A stretch of DNA of 64,000 bases from Rhodobiaceae bacterium. Its GTDB lineage: Bacteria; Pseudomonadota; Alphaproteobacteria; Parvibaculales; Parvibaculaceae. Of this stretch, positions 37,462 through 47,068 are shown piece after piece. How positions within the stretch are numbered: position 1 is the first letter of the stretch; each line of letters starts with the position of its first letter. The notes beneath the pieces were generated by a model, which saw nothing but the letters and a program-made list of their open reading frames with translations, ran no database searches and was not told the origin of the DNA. The stretch lies in contig CP030277.1 in assembly GCA_003330885.1 (NCBI GenBank), positions 1,240,001 through 1,304,000 of the forward strand, written 5' to 3'. The position numbers and the translations under genes were made by a program.

Positions 37462-37785
37462 CTCTCTAGCTCCTGAGTGAACATCATCGGCTGTCGACGG
37501 TTAAGTCGCCGAACAGCTCCCTGGTATGAGGCGCGGACCATACAGCCAATTCCCGTCAAATCGCAACAGAATGAGGTGCTTAGCGGGGCAAATTAACCAG
37601 ACTGAAGGTCGCATACGACTGTTACTGGCAAGTGACCGCCGACAATTGTACGCTTTTTCTTAGAAAGCCCCGTTTTCTGATTCCAGTGAGAGCTTTCGCC
37701 ACAAAAAAGGCGGCTTCGGAAGGAAAATGAACTGTGTTTTCATCGAATTGAGTCGGGCGCCGATAAGGTTGAGCCCAGTGCCAAA
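37462..37785. other. Intergenic region between dapA and slt
   Basis: 324 bases separating two divergent genes. It must hold both promoters. Small open frames here look non-coding, and the only inverted repeat noticed (CGCC...GGCG near 37695-37710) is too weak to call. No RNA gene was recognised. Confidence 0.4.
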
Positions 37786-40551
37786 ATGCGGAAGAGGTCG
37801 GGGCGTACAGTGGGGTATCGCGAGGTGAGTCCATCTTTTGCCAGTCTGAAAGCCAGCGCATTAGGCCTAGCGGTCACTTTTGCGCTTAGCACGGCTGCGC
37901 TTGGCGCTGTTCCCGTTCCTTTGACCAAACCAACGCCACCTCCGCCCTCAGATTTATTAAGTGAGGCGGACGGCCATGCGCTGTGGGATGGTCTTGATGC
38001 GCGGGAAAAGGGCAAATGGATGGAAGTCCGCACCTTCGCCCGACAGATCAGCGACCCAACCGCAAAGGCCATTCTCAACTGGCTGCGCTTCCAGAAGGAA
38101 GGAACCGGATCCACAGTCGCGGAGGTCGTCGCTTTCCAGGAGCAATATCCTCACTGGCCACGCCAGGACCGTCTCTCAAGACGCGCAGAAGAAGCCATAT
38201 CGGACTATCCGATGCGCGACGCAGACGTCATTGCCTGGTTTGCAACCCGTGATCCGCTTACCGGTGAAGGCAAGATAAGGTTGGGCGAAGCCCTTCTGAA
38301 CAGTGGTCAGCAAGTCGAAGGTGCGACATGGATTCAGCGCGCCTGGGTCGAACATCAGTTCTCCCGGTCAAGAGAAGCTGAAATCCTCAAGAAATACCGA
38401 CCCCATCTGCCGCCTCAGGCTCATGAAGACCGGCTCAATCGCCTCATCTGGGAGCAGCGTTTCTCCGATGGCCGCCGGATGCTCCAGCTGGTCAATGCAG
38501 AAGCCCGCGCACTGGCGGATGCGCGCCTGAAGCTCGCATCCCGCTCCCGCGGCGCTGAAAGCGCTGTCACGCGCGTGCCAACAAGTTTGCGGGCCGATGC
38601 TGGCCTTCTCTTTGATCATGCACGTTATTTACGGAGACGCGGCCAAGACCAGACGGCAATTCCGCTTCTCCTGACGCCGCCCACTGCCACCCATTCCATT
38701 ACCCGGCCCGATCGCGCATGGACAGAGCGAAAAATCCTTGCCCGAAAAGCACTTACAGAAGGTCATTACCAGGAAGCTTACGGTCTTGCGACTGGCCACG
38801 GTCATGATAGAGGTGTTGCTTTCGCCGAGGGCGAATTCCTCGCAGGCTGGATAGCGCTTCAATATCTGAACGATGCCGACAGAGCTTTTGTGCATTTCCA
38901 GACCCTGGCAGCAGGCGTCAAAACACCCATCAGCAAATCCCGCGGCTCTTATTGGATGGGTCGGGCCGCCGAAGCACGTGGTCGTACCGACGAAGCACTC
39001 GGCTATTACAGGCAGGCCAGCAGCTACCCAACCACTTTCTATGGTCAATTGGCGACATCACGCCTGTCTTCAGGTGGCGGCGCGCTCCTGCAGCTGCCGA
39101 CTGCGCCTTCTCCGACGGCGGCCCACAGCGGCGCCCTTGCTGCCAATGACATGGTTCGTGCCTTCGAGCTCATGAATGAAGCCGGTGAGGACAGTCTTGC
39201 CCGCAGTTTCGTCATCGAGCTGGCAAATACACTTCAAGATGCAACCGCACTTGCTGCATTGGCGGACCTGATGGTCGAACGGGATCTTCCAAATCTGTCG
39301 GTACGGGTCGCCAAAATCGCTGCCGGGCGAGGCATCTCACTGCCAGAACGAAGCTATCCGACCGCGGTGCTCCCGGCCTTTACCCAGGTGGGCAAACCGG
39401 TTGAACCGGCACTGGTCTATGGCCTCTCTCGCCAGGAAAGCGAGTTCAACCCGCGCGCCATAAGTCACGCTGGGGCCAGGGGCCTCATGCAGCTCATGCC
39501 AAGGACCGCCCGCGCCGTCGCACGCCAAATTGGTGTGCCCTATCAACGCGCCCGCCTCACCGACGATCCGAGCTACAATGCCACACTAGGGTCTGCGCAC
39601 CTGAGTGATTTGCTGGATGATTTTGCAGGCTCCTACATCATGACCATCGCGGCCTATAATGCTGGCGCGCACCGTGTGTCCCAATGGGTTGAGCGCTATG
39701 GCGACCCCCGCGACCCGGCCGTTGATCCCATTGACTGGATGGAGAACATCCCTTTCACAGAGACCCGCAACTATGTTCAGCGCGTCATTGAAAATGTGCA
39801 GGTCTACCGGGCCCGCCTTCAAGGCCGGGCGGTCGATCTGAAGATTGAACAGGATATCGCTCGCTACGATGGCTCCGCCCCCATTATCCAGACAACACCA
39901 AAGCCCCGGACCCAACTAACCCCACTCGCTGCGCCTCCAACAGCGCCTCCCCCGATTGCCGTTCCAGCATCACCCACAGTGGCTGCATTACCTTCAGCAA
40001 GGCGTGATATTCCCGCGCCAAATCCCACTCGCCAACAAGTGGCTCCGGTGCAAACCCCAATTCCTCCGGTTTCTGTGCCACCACCCGCTGCACCAGAAGC
40101 CCCTGCGATGACACCGCCTCCAGTTACACCGCCAGCAGTCTCAAGCTTGCCGACGCCTACTCTGGATGCGCCAGCCGACGTCACCCTCACAGACGGGGCA
40201 ATGATGCCGGTCGTGGAGGAAGATGATCCGAGCTATCGCCCACCTGTTGTTGCAAGCCCGTCACCCATCTTGGAACCAGCGCCTCAACCAGCTCTCACAG
40301 CAACGACGCCAGCCGCGCCCAGTCTAATTCCACCAGCGGCTCCAGAAGCACCGGTGTTAACGGCTCCCGAGCCTCAGCCGATAGCCCGCAGCACTGCACC
40401 GATCACTCTGCGGCCCCCGCCTGGAATTGACGCCCCGAGAGCACCAGCTGACTTCAAACCGACCCAACAGGTCATTGTACAGCCCACAGCGCCCTCGACC
40501 CAGGAACCGGGCACAATGTTGCCCATCGCCGATGACAAATTAGGCGGCTAA
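37786..40551 (+). CDS. slt: Soluble lytic murein transglycosylase with long Pro-rich tail
   Basis: 921 residues. A signal-like segment (FASLKASALGLAVTFALST) is followed by a superhelical region of TPR-like helices (about 60-530) and the SLT domain: GLSRQESEFNPRAISHAGARGLMQLMP with catalytic Glu551, then AAYNAGAHRVSQWVERYGD and ETRNYVQRV. From about residue 700 to the end is a low-complexity tail of Pro, Ala, Thr and Val. This tail makes the protein roughly 200 residues longer than usual Slt enzymes. It cleaves peptidoglycan to anhydro-muropeptides in the periplasm. Divergent from dapA. Confidence 0.93.
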   Translation: MRKRSGRTVGYREVSPSFASLKASALGLAVTFALSTAALGAVPVPLTKPTPPPPSDLLSEADGHALWDGLDAREKGKWMEVRTFARQISDPTAKAILNWLRFQKEGTGSTVAEVVAFQEQYPHWPRQDRLSRRAEEAISDYPMRDADVIAWFATRDPLTGEGKIRLGEALLNSGQQVEGATWIQRAWVEHQFSRSREAEILKKYRPHLPPQAHEDRLNRLIWEQRFSDGRRMLQLVNAEARALADARLKLASRSRGAESAVTRVPTSLRADAGLLFDHARYLRRRGQDQTAIPLLLTPPTATHSITRPDRAWTERKILARKALTEGHYQEAYGLATGHGHDRGVAFAEGEFLAGWIALQYLNDADRAFVHFQTLAAGVKTPISKSRGSYWMGRAAEARGRTDEALGYYRQASSYPTTFYGQLATSRLSSGGGALLQLPTAPSPTAAHSGALAANDMVRAFELMNEAGEDSLARSFVIELANTLQDATALAALADLMVERDLPNLSVRVAKIAAGRGISLPERSYPTAVLPAFTQVGKPVEPALVYGLSRQESEFNPRAISHAGARGLMQLMPRTARAVARQIGVPYQRARLTDDPSYNATLGSAHLSDLLDDFAGSYIMTIAAYNAGAHRVSQWVERYGDPRDPAVDPIDWMENIPFTETRNYVQRVIENVQVYRARLQGRAVDLKIEQDIARYDGSAPIIQTTPKPRTQLTPLAAPPTAPPPIAVPASPTVAALPSARRDIPAPNPTRQQVAPVQTPIPPVSVPPPAAPEAPAMTPPPVTPPAVSSLPTPTLDAPADVTLTDGAMMPVVEEDDPSYRPPVVASPSPILEPAPQPALTATTPAAPSLIPPAAPEAPVLTAPEPQPIARSTAPITLRPPPGIDAPRAPADFKPTQQVIVQPTAPSTQEPGTMLPIADDKLGG

Positions 40552-40617
40552 AAGACGCTTGCGACAGTCACTCGAACTACCGATGATTGCGACGACGCGA
40601 TTAGGAGACGCAGGCGC

Positions 40618-41481
40618 ATGACATTCCAGGACATTCACTACTATTCGCAGGAAGGTCTGAAGCTCTATGCAAGAGACTATGGCTCGCGATCATCGCCGAA
40701 AACGCCCATCCTCTGTCTGCCGGGACTGACGAGAAACTCCAAGGACTTCGCTGACCTTGCTGAAAGGCTGTCGAGAGACCGCCGCGTAATTTGCCCTGAT
40801 TTCAGAGGGCGCGGAAAATCTGAATATGCCAAAGGCTGGACCGACTATACGCCGCTCAATGAAATGCGCGACACGCTTGATCTTATGGCCGCAGCAGGCG
40901 TCAACCATGCGATCATCGTCGGCACGTCTCGCGGCGGACTCGTCGCCATGAACATGGCCCTCCATCGTCCTACAGCGATTAAGGGCGTCGTGATGAACGA
41001 CATTGGGCCCGAGGTCGACAAGACCGGCATTGAACGGATCATGGGATATGCAGGAAAGATGAATGTCCCGCCAACATGGGAAGATGCAGCCATTGCGATC
41101 AGGCAAATGAATGAGCGTTACTTTCCGAACATGCCCGGTGAAAAATGGCACGCCTTTGCCCGAATGACTTTTCGCGATGACGGCGGCAAGCCCGCAATGG
41201 ATTATGATGCGGCCATTGGCACAGGCCTCCGGCGCGCGGCGAAGCTCATGCGCGGAAACATCCCCACCATGTGGAAGGAATTCAAGGCCCTCTCCCACGT
41301 GCCCGTCCTTTTGGTACGAGGGGAAAACTCAGACCTGCTATCGACGGCGACCGCTGAGAAAATGGCGACCGAACATAGCAATCTAACCTTGGTGACAGCA
41401 AAGGACCGCGGGCACGCACCATTCCTGGACGAACCGGAAGTCACAGCAGCAATCGACACTTTCCTCGCAAAGCTGCACTGA
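40618..41481 (+). CDS. Alpha/beta hydrolase
   Basis: 287 residues. PILCLPGLTRNSKDFADLAE holds the oxyanion region; HAIIVGTSRGGLVAMNMAL is the nucleophile elbow with Ser104. The acid is probably Asp in LLVRGENSDLLS, and the His is in DRGHAPFLDEPEV. The RVICPDFRGRGKSEY segment is common to esterases and lactonases of this group. Substrate unknown. It ends 6 bases from the convergent metallo-hydrolase stop. Confidence 0.9.
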   Translation: MTFQDIHYYSQEGLKLYARDYGSRSSPKTPILCLPGLTRNSKDFADLAERLSRDRRVICPDFRGRGKSEYAKGWTDYTPLNEMRDTLDLMAAAGVNHAIIVGTSRGGLVAMNMALHRPTAIKGVVMNDIGPEVDKTGIERIMGYAGKMNVPPTWEDAAIAIRQMNERYFPNMPGEKWHAFARMTFRDDGGKPAMDYDAAIGTGLRRAAKLMRGNIPTMWKEFKALSHVPVLLVRGENSDLLSTATAEKMATEHSNLTLVTAKDRGHAPFLDEPEVTAAIDTFLAKLH

Positions 41482-41487
41482 CCAACC

Positions 41488-42510
41488 CTATTGTTTGAAG
41501 AGAACGATCTCTTCCCACATAGGAAAGAGGGCCGCATCAATTCCGTCCTTCCGCGCGTTGTCGAGCGCATAATTGACTCCGGCTTCGGCTTGAAAATCCA
41601 AAACCCGCGACCAGAGCATGTTCGGCATGACCGGTTCATCCTGAAGCGGATCAGTCAGACTATCCCAATGCACAGGAAACACACGGTCTGGGCGAACAAC
41701 CCGGACAATCTGCTCCCAGTAATCCTGCTGATATGATCTAGTTTGTGCGGCGACACCCCCGACGCCAAGGATTACAACATCGGCTCGATACTCATCGAGT
41801 GCACCTGTCACATACCCTGCACTTCCCTGCAACAGGAATGTCCCCAAAGGGTGCGCCACATGGATGGAGTAAGCCCCGCCCATCTTATAGTCGAGAGCAC
41901 TTACGGGAGGGATGAGCGGTTCGGTGATCACAGGGTCTTCAAGTGCCGCCGCTGCCATATCAGGATCGGGAAATTGAAAATGTTGAGACTTGATCAGGGT
42001 GACTGTGAACTCCCCGAAACGGATAGGTTCTTCGGAACCGACGACGCGGATCTGCTCTTCCGGCAACCCCCATCCCCGACCGATATTCGCCGTCGATTCT
42101 GAGCCAACAAGCAAAGCGCCGGTCCGCCGCGCAACCTCTGGTGAGTCCATGGCATGATCGTAGTGGCTGTGAACAGGAATGACCGCCGCAACGTCAGCAA
42201 TCACCCCTTTGCTCATCGCTTCCGAGATCGCGTCCATATCTGGACCAATCTTCCCAAACAATAGTTCGCTCGTCGACGGACGGCTGAACCAGCCATCCGT
42301 CAACAACGTCGTGGTCCCATCTGAAATAAGCAGGTTGGTGTTGCCCATGTATCGAACGGTTACCGCCTGATCCGCCGTTGCCTCTGGGGCGACAAAATAG
42401 CTGTCAAACGAACTCAGGTCATCTCGCACCAACATCAAGCTTGCCAGCACAACACCAAGGCAGACTGTAATACCGCCGATCACAAAAAGCCCTATCCGAA
42501 CCAACTTCAT
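41488..42510 (-). CDS. MBL-fold metallo-hydrolase, membrane-anchored or exported
   Basis: About 340 residues from ATG 42510, which has a GGGGGAG site; 42543 is the longer alternative. A hydrophobic N-terminal helix (VRIGLFVIGGITVCLGVVLA) is a signal or anchor. VRYMGNTNLLISDGTTTLLTDGW and IPVHSHYDHAMDSPEV with the HxHxDH metal motif define an UlaG/NAPE-PLD-like metallo-beta-lactamase hydrolase; VFPVHWDSLTDP is the last ligand. Substrate unknown. It lies 45 bases after a second MBL gene on the same strand, so the two may form one unit. Confidence 0.87.
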   Translation of the reverse strand: MKLVRIGLFVIGGITVCLGVVLASLMLVRDDLSSFDSYFVAPEATADQAVTVRYMGNTNLLISDGTTTLLTDGWFSRPSTSELLFGKIGPDMDAISEAMSKGVIADVAAVIPVHSHYDHAMDSPEVARRTGALLVGSESTANIGRGWGLPEEQIRVVGSEEPIRFGEFTVTLIKSQHFQFPDPDMAAAALEDPVITEPLIPPVSALDYKMGGAYSIHVAHPLGTFLLQGSAGYVTGALDEYRADVVILGVGGVAAQTRSYQQDYWEQIVRVVRPDRVFPVHWDSLTDPLQDEPVMPNMLWSRVLDFQAEAGVNYALDNARKDGIDAALFPMWEEIVLFKQ

Positions 42511-42555
42511 CGCTCCCCCACGCCCCTTAAGGGTCTTCAACATTGTAATCTCTGC

Positions 42556-43407
42556 CTACACATCCAGTCGGTAGGCATCACCGTCACTCTTGATATGACC
42601 AGCTGTCGGCGTCGCAAAATGCGTTCCAATAACCAACATGGGTGTATCTGCATAACGCGCAAAAACCTCACGCCGCGTCGCCTCGCTTTGAGTGGGATCA
42701 TAATCAACAACAGCACACCAGTCAGGTCGCGCCAACTGACATGGATGATGAATGAAATCCCCGGTAATGATTGCGTCTTCGCCCTTGGAACTCAGCCGCA
42801 CGCTCACATGACCAGGCGTGTGCCCTACAGTGGGCTCCAACCATATGCCTTCACAGATTTCATGATTGAGTGGAATAAGGTCGACCAGGCCCGCATCGAA
42901 TACCGGCTTCACGGAGTCTGTAAACACAGCTTTCTGGCCAGCGTCACTTTCCTGAGATTGCCAATAGGTGAATTCCTTTTCCGCCATCAGGTAGCGGGCA
43001 TTTGGAAATGTCGGAACCCACTTGTCATCGACCAGCATCGTGTTCCATCCCACATGATCAACATGGAGATGGGTACACATTACCGTGTCGATTTCCTCAC
43101 GTGCATAGCCAGCTTTTTGAAGATCATCCAAAAACGGAAGGTCCAAATGGCTCCAGGTTGGGATCTCCCGCTCTTTATCATTGCCTATGCAGGTATCCAC
43201 CACAATCTTGCGCTCACCTGTATCTATGACCAGTGCATGAACGCTCATAATCAGGTGCCCATCCGGTGTCATGAAGTGTGGTGCCATCCACTTGAAGTCA
43301 CGGACAGCTTCCGGGGTCGCCTGCGGCAATAGAAATTTGGTGCCACCGGCAACCTCAATCTCGATCACCCGCGTAACGGTGAAATCTCCCACCTGCCATT
43401 TATTCAT
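42556..43407 (-). CDS. MBL-fold metallo-hydrolase (lactonase-like)
   Basis: 283 residues, no signal peptide. VMCTHLHVDHVGWNTML contains HxHxDH; VGHTPGHVSVRL and DFIHHPCQLARPDW provide the other ligands, and the ending is IGTHFATPTAGHI. This shape (about 280 residues, THLHxDHVG) covers quorum-quenching AHL lactonases, phosphotriesterase-like and methyl-parathion-hydrolase-like enzymes; the substrate cannot be told apart by eye. The ATG has a GGGGA site. Confidence 0.9.
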   Translation of the reverse strand: MNKWQVGDFTVTRVIEIEVAGGTKFLLPQATPEAVRDFKWMAPHFMTPDGHLIMSVHALVIDTGERKIVVDTCIGNDKEREIPTWSHLDLPFLDDLQKAGYAREEIDTVMCTHLHVDHVGWNTMLVDDKWVPTFPNARYLMAEKEFTYWQSQESDAGQKAVFTDSVKPVFDAGLVDLIPLNHEICEGIWLEPTVGHTPGHVSVRLSSKGEDAIITGDFIHHPCQLARPDWCAVVDYDPTQSEATRREVFARYADTPMLVIGTHFATPTAGHIKSDGDAYRLDV

Positions 43408-43577
43408 GCTGTCCCCTTTGCCCCGGCACCCCGACTTTTACCGTTGATGAAACCGTAACCAGATTGGCAGGAGCCGTCCATACTGACAAAGGAGACCATC
43501 GAACCCTACAAAGACAGCATTCAGCCGATGGCATCTGTCGGGCTCAAAACGCACTTTGAATAATGCTCTGGCGGAGA

Positions 43578-44906
43578 TTAGCGGCTGTCAGCCAAACGTT
43601 TTTGAGTGTCCGGTAGAGAGAACAACGTACTCAGCACCGAAAGCCCGGTCTTCTGCGAAACAGCCCGCGCCTGAAGTAGAGCACCGAGCGCCATTGAAAA
43701 TGAAAGAACTGCGGCCGCCCCTTCAAGACCGACCATCGGAACGAAAAGTGTATTGCCAGCAATCAAAACCAGAAGTGCAATGCCATAACTCATAAGGCTG
43801 CGCATTTGTGCGCCAACAACGGTTAGCACCTGCGTAACCGGGCCGATGAGTGACCGTAGAATCTGTCCGCCGATCAAAAACACAAGAGCATCAGCCCCCA
43901 CGGTAAACCTCTCCCCAAACAGCAGAAGTATCCCGTCGCCGAACACCGCCACGCCACAGAAAGCTGCTAGCGTGAACGCAAGTGTCGCGTGTTGCGCGCG
44001 CCGCAGGGCAGCACGCATCAGAAGGGTTTCGTTGCGGGCTTGCGCCTCTGCAAAATCGGGCATGCTCATCTGAAAAACTGTCTGGATGCCGAACTCAACC
44101 AACAACATGATCCTCAGGCAAACGCTGAAGATCCCCACCTGTTCTGCAGGAAGAAGTGTACTCAAGAACAAAATATCAATGTCAGCCAAAAGGGATGTGA
44201 GCAACGTGACAAATATCATCGGCGTTGCAGCCTGGCGCCAGGTTTTGCGTTCTAAAACAGGTTGAACCTCCCCCAAAACGAATTGACGGCGCGGCTGCAA
44301 AACGACCCAGAGCAAGCACGAAGCAGCCAATGCCACCACAAGATGAACCAGCAGCACATTGGTAGTGGTCATCGGAACAGCGAGGAAGTAGATGCCAAGA
44401 AGGCCACCAACCAGAAGAAGCGGTCTGAAGGTAACATCGGGAAGGTAGGTCAAATAGAACCGGCGCGCTGTGTTCGACAGAGCTCCGCCAAACCGCATGG
44501 CGGCGAGCACTGGGGCCAATACACAGGCAAGCATCAAAGGTATCTGATATTCACGGTCTACAAGACCGCTCGACAAAAGAACAAATACGACCAATCCGAA
44601 AATAAGCGCCGTCACTGCAATATGGCGCTTTGCATTCAGAATGAAGCCCGCGATCCGTGCCTTGTCCCCTGTCTCCTGATAGCCCGCGACAAATCGAGCC
44701 GTGACCGACGGCAGTCCAAAAGCGCAAAATATGGAAAGCACCGCAGCCAGCGACAGAGCAACGACATAGATACCGTAGTCCGTTGGGGGCATGAGCCGAA
44801 CCAACGCGAGCTGGATAAGAAACCCGAGCCCCGTGCCCCCAATGCGTGCCAACATCAAAAGGCTCGACGTCTTTAGAAAGCCCGAAACAGCTGGAATGCG
44901 CTTCAT
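43578..44906 (-). CDS. Lipopolysaccharide/polysaccharide flippase (Wzx-like)
   Basis: 442 residues with about 12-14 membrane helices. The start, FLKTSSLLMLARIGGTGLGFLIQLALVRLMPPTDYGIYV, is the hallmark of oligosaccharide flippases of the MATE/MOP superfamily. Its ATG overlaps the stop of the ATP-grasp gene by 4 bases. It would move a lipid-linked glycan or similar across the inner membrane. No glycosyltransferase or polymerase is adjacent, so its cargo may come from elsewhere on the chromosome. Confidence 0.9.
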   Translation of the reverse strand: MKRIPAVSGFLKTSSLLMLARIGGTGLGFLIQLALVRLMPPTDYGIYVVALSLAAVLSIFCAFGLPSVTARFVAGYQETGDKARIAGFILNAKRHIAVTALIFGLVVFVLLSSGLVDREYQIPLMLACVLAPVLAAMRFGGALSNTARRFYLTYLPDVTFRPLLLVGGLLGIYFLAVPMTTTNVLLVHLVVALAASCLLWVVLQPRRQFVLGEVQPVLERKTWRQAATPMIFVTLLTSLLADIDILFLSTLLPAEQVGIFSVCLRIMLLVEFGIQTVFQMSMPDFAEAQARNETLLMRAALRRAQHATLAFTLAAFCGVAVFGDGILLLFGERFTVGADALVFLIGGQILRSLIGPVTQVLTVVGAQMRSLMSYGIALLVLIAGNTLFVPMVGLEGAAAVLSFSMALGALLQARAVSQKTGLSVLSTLFSLPDTQKRLADSR

Positions 44907-46213
44907 ACGCCCCTCGCCGGAGGATCCTCACCCGCCATGTCTGGCACGTCCATCCCATGCGACTGCCTCTCCTTAACAGAGGTGCCTGAAAGCCGTTCTA
45001 GCGATGGGAACAGTTGCCGCGCAAACAACATTAAGGTTGGCGCAGGATCATGTAACGCCCATGTCATATGATGGTCGGCCCACAACGCGGTCCAAAAGGT
45101 CTTTAGGGCCCAACGTATGGCTCCGCCAAGGCCAATCTCTCCTCGCGCCAACGCAAACCTTAAACCCCTGATGTCCCCATAAACCCATGCATATCTGAAA
45201 CCAGACCGTATTCCCCGCACCTTTTTTGGAGGCTCGGGGTCAAGCCCAAGCGCAAGATCAACGGCGATACGGCACATCTCAAAACCCATTTGTTCTGTGA
45301 TTGCCTGACTGCCCGCGATACGGGGGTTAAGCTCCAAAAAGCATCTCTCGCCTGTTTTAGGATCAACGATAAATTGAGCGAGGCCTATGCCGGTATAGTC
45401 GAGCGCCTTCGCCAGCTTCTCGCAATCCTCAAGAAGCGGCGCAGATGTCGCGACGGTCACCCCATCTACAGCGTAGCCGGTCCCATCCAATGAGTCGGTT
45501 CGGCGTATATATGTTTGAAGATTGTTGATCAGCTCACCCTCACGGGCCGTAAAGAACACGTTGACCCTTGGGCCAACGGCTTGGCGCTGGATCAGAATTG
45601 GAAAGTCAGGTTTACACCAGTCGGAAATGAACTGTTGATAGTCCGACCAGCTGTCAATTATGACGGCCTTCTTCTCATTGAACTTGGCGCCCGGCGTCAG
45701 AGGTCGGGCAACTAGGGGCAGCCCCACCTCTCGGCCAAGCGCGGCATTGTCGCTGTTCGCCACAAGAACGGCGCAAGGCAATACGGGCACGTCTTCCTCA
45801 ACAGCGGTGTAGAGCATCGTGACCTTGTCCGCGCAGGTCTTCACAAGGTCTGCTCTTGGTGTGACAAGTGTCGCACCGCCTGGCAATGTCTGCATGCGCT
45901 CAGCAAAGAACATCACAAAGGGTTCGCTAATCGGAAGCACGAATTGTATGTCCTCCCGCTCGGACAGGAACTTCGTGAGAGCTACCTCCAATCCAACCAC
46001 ATCCGTCTCGACCGGTGGGTGATCCCATGCTTCATCAACAAAGCGGGAATATTCGCTAAAACCCTCTCCACCGCGCTTACCCATCACAATGCGGTATCCA
46101 GCGTCCCGGAGAGAGCGCGCCGCCGCCAGCGCAGGCCGATAATTCCCAAGCAAAAGGATAGATGGCCGGCTGTCTTTAACGTCTGAAAAAAGTTTGGTCG
46201 CGACTGATATCAT
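44903..46213 (-). CDS. ATP-grasp domain ligase
   Basis: About 436 residues. ATG 46213 is preferred because it overlaps the upstream stop by the common ATGA; a start at 46225 is possible. SILLLGNYRPALAAARSLRDAGYRIVMGKRG is a pre-ATP-grasp Rossmann-like domain of the carbamoyl-phosphate-synthase or PylC type. The ATP-grasp core includes LPLVARPLTPGAKFNEKKAV, IGLAQFIVDPKTGERCFLELNPRIAGSQ with the metal-binding E.N motif. The last ~90 residues are hydrophobic/aromatic. Such enzymes join a carboxylate to an amine; the substrates are unknown. Confidence 0.87.
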   Translation of the reverse strand: MISVATKLFSDVKDSRPSILLLGNYRPALAAARSLRDAGYRIVMGKRGGEGFSEYSRFVDEAWDHPPVETDVVGLEVALTKFLSEREDIQFVLPISEPFVMFFAERMQTLPGGATLVTPRADLVKTCADKVTMLYTAVEEDVPVLPCAVLVANSDNAALGREVGLPLVARPLTPGAKFNEKKAVIIDSWSDYQQFISDWCKPDFPILIQRQAVGPRVNVFFTAREGELINNLQTYIRRTDSLDGTGYAVDGVTVATSAPLLEDCEKLAKALDYTGIGLAQFIVDPKTGERCFLELNPRIAGSQAITEQMGFEMCRIAVDLALGLDPEPPKKVRGIRSGFRYAWVYGDIRGLRFALARGEIGLGGAIRWALKTFWTALWADHHMTWALHDPAPTLMLFARQLFPSLERLSGTSVKERQSHGMDVPDMAGEDPPARGV

Positions 46214-46983
46214 GTGGATTGACACCGATCTCCTGGCGTAGGGCCCACATCACCTAACCGCTGTATGGTGCACGCTGCCGTTTCCGCATGAAAACTAAGC
46301 CAGGCTGCAATGCCAATCAGTTTCGCGCCGTCTTCGATGAGGAGACGAAAGTCATTATCGTAGTTCATGAAGACATCGATCTTCACGCTGAGTGCGAGAC
46401 AGCCCACACTGAGCAGAAACATCAGCCAGCGCGCGCCAAGAATTTCGGCCCGCGCATACCAAACATAGAGGGCTGCAAAAGACGCGTAGACCACATAGGC
46501 AAGCGTTTCGGAATAACCGAGCTTCGGCAGAACAATGTCGTGCACGAGGAAGAAATCATCGATGCACAAAAGCATCGTGAGAAAACCTCCAAGACCAAAC
46601 TGAACAACGTAATGACTGTGTTCCTGCCCGCCTATCAGAGCGACAACGAGTGCAGCAAAAAACAGGATTGCCGTCCCCGCAGCCCACAGCAACACACCAA
46701 TGTTTGAGATGGCGCCATAATAGATATGGCAGCAATCCTGTGATACTTCCGCTACCAGCAAACTGTCCCGCAACAACTCGCCAATCGGCACAAAGGGCTG
46801 ATACCAGGCAGCAGCCAACAAGATGAGCGCAGGCACCAAAGTCACCGAATAGACAACAAGCGCCCACGCTGGACCAGGCAAACGGGCGCGCTCACCCGGC
46901 ACAACCAAACGGTGCACCAGCGCCTCTAACCTTCCCTGTCCCACAGCCAATGGAGCGTCCATTGCCGCCTGCCTTCCATGCAT
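46210..46983 (-). CDS. Multi-pass membrane protein of unknown function
   Basis: 257 residues with about six or seven membrane helices, starting at WALVVYSVTLVPALILLAAAW. Polar or charged residues sit near helices: CCHIYYGAISNIGVLLWA, CIDDFFLVHDIVLPKLGYSE, FMNYDNDFRLLIEDGAKLIGIAAW. The DDFFLVHD and DNDFRLLIEDGAK motifs suggest a conserved polar site. First gene of the trio with the ATP-grasp ligase and flippase, overlapping the former by 4 bases. I do not recognise the family. Confidence 0.72.
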   Translation of the reverse strand: MHGRQAAMDAPLAVGQGRLEALVHRLVVPGERARLPGPAWALVVYSVTLVPALILLAAAWYQPFVPIGELLRDSLLVAEVSQDCCHIYYGAISNIGVLLWAAGTAILFFAALVVALIGGQEHSHYVVQFGLGGFLTMLLCIDDFFLVHDIVLPKLGYSETLAYVVYASFAALYVWYARAEILGARWLMFLLSVGCLALSVKIDVFMNYDNDFRLLIEDGAKLIGIAAWLSFHAETAACTIQRLGDVGPTPGDRCQST

Positions 46984-47068
46984 TTTCTACGCAGAGACTA
47001 GGGAAATGGACTCAATATTTTATTAAGGTTCGACCGACAACCCACTGAAAAAGCTAGAACTTTGGTTG

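Noticed and set aside
37695-37712. CGCC-ACAAAAAA-GGCG repeat between dapA and slt as a terminator
   Set aside because: Only four base pairs and it lies in a divergent promoter region where termination is not expected.
42595-43332. 245-codon plus-strand frame opposite the lactonase-like gene
   Set aside because: The minus-strand frame has intact metal-binding motifs; this one has none.
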